Assembly: GCA_963658085.1 (NCBI GenBank)
Contig: CAVKOU010000008.1
Span: 16,731-80,730, forward strand
Origin: CAKRJP01 sp963658085
Lineage (GTDB): Bacteria; Bacillota; Clostridia; Lachnospirales; Lachnospiraceae
Length of the DNA: 64,000 nt
Direction of reading: 5' to 3'
In this document: piece by piece, positions 58,022-64,000 of the stretch
Layout of the letters: each line of letters starts with the position of its first letter
Position numbering within the stretch: the stretch's first letter is position 1
Program-made: the position numbers and the translations under genes
Notes under the pieces: model-generated
What the model was told of the DNA's origin: nothing
The model's input: only the letters and a program-made list of their open reading frames with translations
The model's database searches: none

Positions 58022-59374
58022 TTACTCTTCCCTTGATAAGTTGGCAAACTTTGTATACTGTCCTAACCATGCCAGGTTTACCGTACCTACCGGACCGTTT
58101 CTCTGCTTAGCGATAATGATCTCTGCCTGATTCTTATACTCGGAATCTTTATTATAGTACTCATCTCTATAAATAAACATTACCACGTCGGCATCCTGCT
58201 CGATGGCTCCGGATTCACGAAGATCCGAAAGCATCGGTCGTTTATCAGGTCTTGACTCCACCGCACGGCTAAGCTGCGAAAGCGCCACCACCGGCACATT
58301 AAGCTCACGGGCCAGGGCCTTTAACGAACGAGAAATATCCGAAATCTCCTGCTGTCTGGATTCATTCTTTCGGCCCACACCGCCGGACATTAACTGCAAG
58401 TAGTCGATCATGACACAGTCTAAGCCAAACTCCAGCTTGTACTTTCGACACTTGGATCGAAGTTCCGAAATTGAAATACTCGGGGTATCGTCAATAATCA
58501 TCCTGGATTTTCCTACAATACCGGCACCCTCGATTAACTTATCCCAATCGGAGTCTTTCATCTTACCGGTTCGAAGGGCCTGGGCATCTACCTGGGATTC
58601 CAAAGAGAACAGACGGTTTACCAACTGTTCCTTTGACATCTCCAAACTGAAGATCGCCACACAACGATCCTTACGAAATGCCATATACTGTGCAATATTT
58701 AGGACAAATGCAGTTTTTCCCATAGAAGGTCTGGCCGCCACCAAAATAAGATCCGATGGCTGGAATCCTGAAAGCTTGTAATCAAGATCCATAAATCCTG
58801 TAGGAATACCGGTAACGGTTCCTGCACTTTTGGAAGCCATCTCAATCTTTGTAAGGGCATTAACAACAATATCCTGAATGGACACAAAAGCACCGGTTTC
58901 CCTGCTCTGCAGCAGATTAAAAATGGTCTTTTCTGTCTTATCCAGGATTTCTTCTAGGGGCTCATTTCCCACATAACACATATTTTCAATTTCTTCGTTG
59001 ATCCTAATGAGCTTTCGCATAGTGGCCTTATCTGCCACAATCTTTGCATAGGATTCTACATTTACCGAGGTGGGCACTGCATCCAAAAGGTCCCTGGCAA
59101 ATTCAAGGCCGGATATCTCCGGCGGAACCTTTTTTTCTTTCAGTTTCGACTGCAATGTAACCAGATCCACCGGGGTTCCCTGGTTGTAAAGCTCCACCAT
59201 GGCATCAAAGACAATGCCGTAGGCTTTGTTGTAAAAGTCATCCCCGCTTATGATCTCCGAAGCCTTGGTAATGGCATCCTGATCCATAAGCATGGCTCCC
59301 ACAACCGCCTGTTCTGCCACATGGTCATTTGGCATTGTTCGCTTTATCACTGCTTCTTCCATGTATTCTTCCAT
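58022..59374 (-). CDS. dnaB: replicative DNA helicase DnaB
   Basis: A 450-residue hexameric helicase (DnaC in Bacillus naming) that unwinds DNA at the fork. The N-terminal domain starts MPNDHVAEQAVVGAML. The C-terminal RecA-like domain has Walker A ARPSMGKTA, Walker B CVMIDYLQLM, and LSQLSRAVESR, SDLRESGAIEQDADVV. It is 40 bp after rplI; this pair is conserved in many Firmicutes. Confidence 0.96.
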   Translation of the reverse strand: MEEYMEEAVIKRTMPNDHVAEQAVVGAMLMDQDAITKASEIISGDDFYNKAYGIVFDAMVELYNQGTPVDLVTLQSKLKEKKVPPEISGLEFARDLLDAVPTSVNVESYAKIVADKATMRKLIRINEEIENMCYVGNEPLEEILDKTEKTIFNLLQSRETGAFVSIQDIVVNALTKIEMASKSAGTVTGIPTGFMDLDYKLSGFQPSDLILVAARPSMGKTAFVLNIAQYMAFRKDRCVAIFSLEMSKEQLVNRLFSLESQVDAQALRTGKMKDSDWDKLIEGAGIVGKSRMIIDDTPSISISELRSKCRKYKLEFGLDCVMIDYLQLMSGGVGRKNESRQQEISDISRSLKALARELNVPVVALSQLSRAVESRPDKRPMLSDLRESGAIEQDADVVMFIYRDEYYNKDSEYKNQAEIIIAKQRNGPVGTVNLAWLGQYTKFANLSREE

Positions 59375-59413
59375 GTAACTATATCCTTACGATTTTTCGC
59401 TTTTTTCGCTTTT

Positions 59414-59863
59414 TTACGCTTCTTCAGTCACTACAACCTTAAGCTCTGCAGTTACTTTCACATGAAGTTTCACCGGTACATGAAAGGTACCAAGGGACTT
59501 GATAGGCTCCTTCAGCTGAACCTTCTTCTTATCTACTGTTAATCCCAACTGATTCTTCACTTCTGTTGCAATTTCCTTTGAAGACACGGAACCGAAGGTT
59601 CTTCCACCCTCTCCGGTCTTAATTGCTACTGTAATCTGTCCGGCTTCCACCTGTTTCTTAAGCTCCAGCGCTGCCTCATACTGTTCCTGGGCAATCTTAT
59701 CGTCATTTGCCTTTTTAAGTTTTAAGTCATTCATATTAGCACTGTTAGCTTCTACACCTTTTTTCTTTTTCAAGATAAAATTTCTTGCATAACCATCACT
59801 TACTTCTACGATCTCTCCCTTTTTTCCCAGGGATTTCACATCTTCTGTTAAGATAACTTTCAT
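59414..59863 (-). CDS. rplI: 50S ribosomal protein L9
   Basis: A 149-residue L9: the N-terminal rRNA-binding part MKVILTEDVKSLGKKGEIVEVSDGYARNF (in parts), the long connecting helix and the C-terminal domain with TFGSVSSKEIATEV. It follows gdpP by one base, consistent with translational coupling, and precedes dnaB. Confidence 0.97.
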   Translation of the reverse strand: MKVILTEDVKSLGKKGEIVEVSDGYARNFILKKKKGVEANSANMNDLKLKKANDDKIAQEQYEAALELKKQVEAGQITVAIKTGEGGRTFGSVSSKEIATEVKNQLGLTVDKKKVQLKEPIKSLGTFHVPVKLHVKVTAELKVVVTEEA

Positions 59864-59864
59864 C

Positions 59865-61913
59865 TTAAATTTCTCCTTCTCTTATCATTTCATCAATTAC
59901 ATCCTTAAGGGCTGCAACTGCTTCCTTCATATCTGTATGTCCAAACTGAGCTCCGGATGCGTTCAAATGGCCACCGCCTCCCAAATGCTCCATAATCACC
60001 TGGACATTTACCTCATCAATGGATCTGGCACTGACATAAATCTTGCCGTTATAGTCCGTCAATACAAAGGATGCCTTAATGGCGTTGATATCCAAAAGTT
60101 CATTGGCTGCCTGAGCGCCTACAATAGTAGGACTCTCGATCGGCAAATGTTCTCCAACGGCAATGGCAAAAATCTCCCTATAAACTTCAGCACTACTGAT
60201 AATCTCAGCCTTGGCTCTATAGGAAGCCATATCATCGCGGAACATTTTTCGCACCAGAGTAAGATCCGCGCCACATCTTCTTAAAAATGCAGCCGCCTCG
60301 AAGGTACGAACGCCGGTACGGTTCACAAAATTATTGGTATCAATCATAATTCCAGCATAGAGACTGCTAGCCTCCAGCTTAGGTATTTTAATATCATCTA
60401 CGATATATTGCAAGATTTCCGCAACCATCTCACAAGCGGAGGAGGCATTTGGCTCAATATATGCCAACAATGCATTCACAATATGATCGCTGCTTTGTCT
60501 GTGGTGATCCAATACCACGATGGTTTTTGTCTTCTTAAGAAGCTCCTCACACTCTGTCATCTGGGGTCTGTTGGTATCTACTACCACCACCATAGAGTTA
60601 GAATCCGCCTTAGAAATAGCCTCTGAGGATTTTAAGAACAGATCCTCCGGATAATTTTCATTAGCTACAAATGTTTCATAAAGAGGACGAAGAGAGGCCG
60701 ATACTTCATTAATTACAATATAGGCTCTCTTACCAAGAGCTGCTGCCGCCCGGTAAATACCAATAGCAGCTCCCAGAGCATCTACATCTGTAAGCTTATG
60801 TCCCATAACAAAAATATCATCCTTAACGGTGATAAATTCTTTCAAAGCCTCCGCCTTTACTCTGGCCTTTACTCTGGTATTCTTAGAAGTCTGCTCACTC
60901 TTTCCACCAAAATAAGTGATGCCGTGGGCATCCTTAACCACCGCCTGATCGCCACCTCTTGCCAGGGCAAGATCGATAGCCACACGAGCATAGCCATAAC
61001 TTTGAGCATAGGATTCCTCACTGAGACCCAAACCGATACTTAAAGTTACCGGAATATCATTTCCTAAGTTTACTGCCTTCACATCTTCCATAAGAGAGAA
61101 TTTATCTTCTTTTAAGCTCTCATAAAAATGCTTCTGCACAACTACAAAATATTTGTCATTCTCCAGACGTTTTGCAATACCATCCACTTTAGATATGTAT
61201 TGATTGATGCGGCGATCTACCAAAGCCCACAAAAGAGACTGTCTCGCCTCATCCACCCGATCATTTACCTCATCATAATTATCAATGTAAATAAGACCTG
61301 CAATCAGACGTTGCTCTTCGCTTTCTCTGATATAGCGGCTAAGCTCCGTCACATCTTCTAAATAAACAGCCACAAAATGCCGAGATTCCTTAGGGATCGT
61401 CACTAAATCCTGACTTCCTTTAAAGCCTTGCGCCGGCAGACGGTTTAACATGGCCTTGTATTCCCGGTCCTGATAGTATACCTGCATCTCCACAGTCTGG
61501 GTATCATCCTTAGGGAAGATGGCAGAATTAAGCTCCGGCATATATCTGGAAATATGCAGATCCTCATAGTCCTCTACATCTAAAATATGCTCAAAGGCAT
61601 TGTTCATCCAGACAACATTCCCATTGTCCAAAAGCATCGCATAGGGGATGTCAATCTCTTTTAACAAAGTATTCTGCACCACACCATACTGAGCCGCAAA
61701 AGTCACAAGTTCCTGCATAAGAACCGCCTTGCAGCGCAAGTACAAAAGCACGCCCACTCCAATAAAAAGAGTTGCAAACACTAACAAAATCAGCCTGCCC
61801 TCATGGTCCATGAGCATGGCACACAAATTAAGGGCCACCATCACCACAGACATGATGATGGGCCACTTCATATATATTTTCAGTCTTCCCCTAAGCTCTA
61901 TATCATCGTTCAT
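59865..61913 (-). CDS. gdpP: c-di-AMP phosphodiesterase GdpP
   Basis: A 682-residue membrane enzyme. Two N-terminal helices (about 12-50), a PAS domain (about 65-170), a degenerate GGDEF domain (about 175-300), and the DHH/DHHA1 part: VDALGAAIGIYRAA, VVVDTNRP, VVLDHHRQSS, and GGGGHLNASGAQF. GdpP hydrolyses c-di-AMP to pApA and so controls potassium and cell-wall homeostasis. The ATG at 61913 has AGGAG inside the end of galE and begins 2 bp after it. Its operon contains rplI and dnaB, as in Bacillus yybT. Confidence 0.95.
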   Translation of the reverse strand: MNDDIELRGRLKIYMKWPIIMSVVMVALNLCAMLMDHEGRLILLVFATLFIGVGVLLYLRCKAVLMQELVTFAAQYGVVQNTLLKEIDIPYAMLLDNGNVVWMNNAFEHILDVEDYEDLHISRYMPELNSAIFPKDDTQTVEMQVYYQDREYKAMLNRLPAQGFKGSQDLVTIPKESRHFVAVYLEDVTELSRYIRESEEQRLIAGLIYIDNYDEVNDRVDEARQSLLWALVDRRINQYISKVDGIAKRLENDKYFVVVQKHFYESLKEDKFSLMEDVKAVNLGNDIPVTLSIGLGLSEESYAQSYGYARVAIDLALARGGDQAVVKDAHGITYFGGKSEQTSKNTRVKARVKAEALKEFITVKDDIFVMGHKLTDVDALGAAIGIYRAAAALGKRAYIVINEVSASLRPLYETFVANENYPEDLFLKSSEAISKADSNSMVVVVDTNRPQMTECEELLKKTKTIVVLDHHRQSSDHIVNALLAYIEPNASSACEMVAEILQYIVDDIKIPKLEASSLYAGIMIDTNNFVNRTGVRTFEAAAFLRRCGADLTLVRKMFRDDMASYRAKAEIISSAEVYREIFAIAVGEHLPIESPTIVGAQAANELLDINAIKASFVLTDYNGKIYVSARSIDEVNVQVIMEHLGGGGHLNASGAQFGHTDMKEAVAALKDVIDEMIREGEI

Positions 61914-61915
61914 AA

Positions 61916-62935
61916 CTAGCTCCTGTATCCATCCGGATTCTGAGACTGCCATCTCCAGGAGTCTTCGCACATCTTATCAAGTCCTCTTTCAGCCTTCCAT
62001 CCCAAGACCTTGTAAGCCTTTGTAGGATCTGCATAACACATAGCCACATCTCCGGCACGTCTCTCCTTAATCTCATAAGGAAGATCCTTACCGCATGCCT
62101 TAGAAAATGCTTTTACCATATCCAGAACAGAATATCCCACACCGGTTCCTAAGTTGATTACATCAATTCCAGGGTTGCTGAAAATATATCCAACCGCCTT
62201 TACATGACCGATGGCAAGATCCACTACGTGAATATAGTCACGAACTCCGGTGCCGTCCGGGGTATCATAGTCGTTTCCAAAGACTCCAAGCTTCTCTCTC
62301 TTTCCTACAGCAACCTGAGTAATATATGGCATAAGGTTGTTCGGGATTCCCTTTGGATCCTCTCCGATACGTCCGCTCTCATGAGCTCCAACCGGATTGA
62401 AGTAACGAAGCAGAATCACATTCCACTCCGGATTTGCCTTCTGAAAGTCTGTCATGATCTGTTCCATCATAGACTTGGTCCATCCATATGGATTGGTGCA
62501 CTGTCCCTTCGGGCATGCCTCTGTAATCGGCATCTCCTCCGGATCTCCATATACAGTTGCAGAAGAACTAAATACGATATTCTTCACGCCGCATCTGTCC
62601 ATAACACGAAGAAGTGTCAGGGTTCCGGTAATATTGTTGTGATAGTAAAGCAGTGGTTTCTCTACAGACTCACCAACAGCCTTTAATGCTGCACAGTGAA
62701 TCACTGCATCCGGCTTTTCAGCCTGAAGCATATTCTCCAATGCTACCTCGTCCAGAACATCCCCCTCATAGAAAGCGATCTTCTTACCTGTAAGCTCCTC
62801 CACTCTCTTTAAGGACTCCTCTGAGGAATTACAAAGGTTATCATAAACAACTACCTCATAACCTTCATTTAAAAGTTCCACAGCTGTGTGACTTCCGATA
62901 TATCCTGCTCCTCCGGTAATTAAAATCTTCTTCAT
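61916..62935 (-). CDS. galE: UDP-glucose 4-epimerase
   Basis: A 339-residue extended SDR enzyme interconverting UDP-glucose and UDP-galactose. NAD motif TGGAGYIGSHTAVELL, DVLD, Ser/Tyr site SSSATVYGDPEEMPI with YGWTKSMME, and RYFNPVGAHESGRIGEDP. The ATG at 62935 has AGGAGG seven bases upstream, 12 bp before the end of the nucleotidyltransferase gene. It feeds galactose metabolism or polysaccharide precursor synthesis. Confidence 0.95.
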   Translation of the reverse strand: MKKILITGGAGYIGSHTAVELLNEGYEVVVYDNLCNSSEESLKRVEELTGKKIAFYEGDVLDEVALENMLQAEKPDAVIHCAALKAVGESVEKPLLYYHNNITGTLTLLRVMDRCGVKNIVFSSSATVYGDPEEMPITEACPKGQCTNPYGWTKSMMEQIMTDFQKANPEWNVILLRYFNPVGAHESGRIGEDPKGIPNNLMPYITQVAVGKREKLGVFGNDYDTPDGTGVRDYIHVVDLAIGHVKAVGYIFSNPGIDVINLGTGVGYSVLDMVKAFSKACGKDLPYEIKERRAGDVAMCYADPTKAYKVLGWKAERGLDKMCEDSWRWQSQNPDGYRS

Positions 62936-62946
62936 AGTAAAGCCTC

Positions 62947-63870
62947 CTAATTCTCCCACACATGCTGTGGGTATCTACCTTGATCTTTCATGCTCTGGAT
63001 GGCCTCAACCACCACCGGCTTGTCCTCTTTGTAAGTTACTCCGTACCATTTATCCTTGGAAGTAAGAACCGTAACAGTAGCTTTCTCACGCTCCAACAGA
63101 TCGTTGACTACAGAAGGAAGGAAATATTCACATTTTTCCGGATTCTCCTGTAAGCCCTTATCAAGAAATGCCGGGAATCCATCCCGTATCTCCTCTAAGA
63201 TACTTCTTGTAAATCCCCACATATTCATGGAAACCACCGTATCCGCCGGAAGATAATTCCATGTCTCTCCATCATCTTCTGTATAGGCAATTCCATCCTG
63301 TCTCTTCTCAATACGAGTGCGCTCGTTAATGTCCACAAGTTCACTCTTCTCATTCATACTACAAACGCCTCTGGCCACATGGCCATTGTCTGTCACTGTA
63401 TTTCCCAAAAGATATCCTACCATAGTATAACGATACTTCTCATCATCCTGGTGTGTAGACAGATAATCATAGATCAGTTGAAAACTCTCCGGTCCATAAT
63501 AGTCATCTGCATTAATAACGGCAAACGGACCATCCACCTGGTCGATACAACTATACACCGCATGAGCAGTCCCCCAAGGTTTCCCACGTCCTTCCGGCAC
63601 CTTATAACCTTCCGGAAGATTATCAAGCTCCTGGAACGCATAAGAAACTTCCATATACCGGGCGATGCGATCTCCCACTGCCTCTCTGAAAGTTGCTTCA
63701 TTTTCTTTTTTTATAATAAAGATTACTTTCTCAAAGCCCGCTCTTCTTGCATCGTACATTGAAAAATCCATGATGATATGGCCATCCGCATCCACCGGAT
63801 CGATCTGCTTGAGGCCCCCATAACGGCTCCCCATGCCGGCGGCCATAATCACCAAAACTGGTTTGTTCAT
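62947..63870 (-). CDS. sugar nucleotidyltransferase
   Basis: A 307-residue nucleotidyltransferase. The N-terminal NTP-binding signature is AAGMGSRYGGLKQIDPV, and the metal-binding Asp pair is in FAVINADDYYG. The segments GRGKPWGTAHAV and SMNMWGFTRSILEEI are typical of sugar-1-phosphate uridylyl- or similar transferases, but the substrate is not certain. It is the first gene of the operon, before galE, which suggests a UDP-sugar product. The ATG follows AGAAGGAGACAAGT. Confidence 0.85.
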   Translation of the reverse strand: MNKPVLVIMAAGMGSRYGGLKQIDPVDADGHIIMDFSMYDARRAGFEKVIFIIKKENEATFREAVGDRIARYMEVSYAFQELDNLPEGYKVPEGRGKPWGTAHAVYSCIDQVDGPFAVINADDYYGPESFQLIYDYLSTHQDDEKYRYTMVGYLLGNTVTDNGHVARGVCSMNEKSELVDINERTRIEKRQDGIAYTEDDGETWNYLPADTVVSMNMWGFTRSILEEIRDGFPAFLDKGLQENPEKCEYFLPSVVNDLLEREKATVTVLTSKDKWYGVTYKEDKPVVVEAIQSMKDQGRYPQHVWEN

Positions 63871-63938
63871 ACTTGTCTCCTTCTAATACATTTGAATCAA
63901 CGGAGAAGCCTAGACTCCCCCACATTTAAGATAAGGTT

Positions 63939-63967
63939 ATTCTAATCCAAATGATGGCAGAACGCAA
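63939..63967 (-). promoter_or_regulatory. promoter of the nucleotidyltransferase-galE-gdpP-rplI-dnaB operon
   Basis: On the minus strand TTGCGT (63967-63962), 17-bp spacer, TAGAAT (63944-63939), about 65 bases before the first gene. GGAG and CTCC arms in the leader may form a small hairpin. Confidence 0.65.
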
Positions 63968-64000
63968 GACTGTGAATAAATCTACAAGTAGGATTTCTCG

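Overview
The window looks like chromosomal DNA of a Gram-positive anaerobe of the class Clostridia, most likely family Lachnospiraceae. Evidence: moderate-to-low GC, strong AGGAGG-type ribosome binding sites, sigma-A promoters with 17-bp spacers, lipoprotein signal peptides, a murB-rapZ-whiA-HPr cluster of Firmicutes type, type III glutamine synthetase, MutS2, the gdpP-rplI-dnaB cluster, a CcpA-type cre site and tRNA genes without encoded CCA. No phage, transposase, CRISPR array or plasmid gene was found. A run of 33 N (47373-47405) marks an assembly gap.

Layout. 1-2.6 kb: a TetM-like ribosomal GTPase cut by the window edge, and a PpiC-type foldase. 2.7-4.5 kb: the Mg2+ channel MgtE preceded by a promoter and a 40-codon leader ORF whose end resembles the Mg2+-sensing leader peptide MgtL. 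4.6-9.1 kb: a GldA/GldF/GldG-like ABC system with a DUF4340 protein. 9.3-11.1 kb: a homocysteine methyltransferase/MTHFR fusion. 11.2-14 kb: a polar amino-acid ABC importer with an unusual promoter region. 14-16.5 kb: tRNA-Leu, a GGDEF protein, a small exported peptide and six tRNA genes. 16.5-19.6 kb: YsnB-like phosphodiesterase, RdgB, a THUMP methyltransferase, a candidate C-rich small RNA and a DUF1700 protein. 19.7-23.4 kb: glutamine synthetase III, fructose-bisphosphate aldolase and tRNA-Glu. 23.5-28.8 kb: a Ugp-type ABC importer with a glycerophosphodiesterase and a cre site. 28.9-33.2 kb: lipid kinase, Crh-like HPr, WhiA, RapZ, MurB. 33.2-42.3 kb: CBS/DUF21 membrane protein, a sigma-70-like protein lacking its DNA-binding parts, ThrE exporter, HAD phosphatases, RpiB, a DUF3048 lipoprotein and a PIN/NYN-like repeat protein. 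42.5-47.6 kb: a beta-helix lipoprotein, YfcE, and thiC/thiW under a TPP riboswitch. 47.6-57.9 kb: RlmD, YhaM, an HtrA-like protein without a visible catalytic triad, MutS2, a two-component system and a sugar-binding lipoprotein. 58-63.9 kb: an operon of nucleotidyltransferase, galE, gdpP, rplI and dnaB.

Most genes are housekeeping or nutrient-uptake functions. The most unusual signals are regulatory or degenerate proteins: the MgtL-like leader ahead of mgtE, a candidate sRNA with three C-rich motifs, a family of 10-bp palindromes around the amino-acid importer promoter, an HPr with Glu at position 15, an HtrA pseudo-protease and a sigma-like protein without promoter-recognition regions. Several spacers contain short tandem repeats. 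All calls are from reading the sequence; no database search was made.
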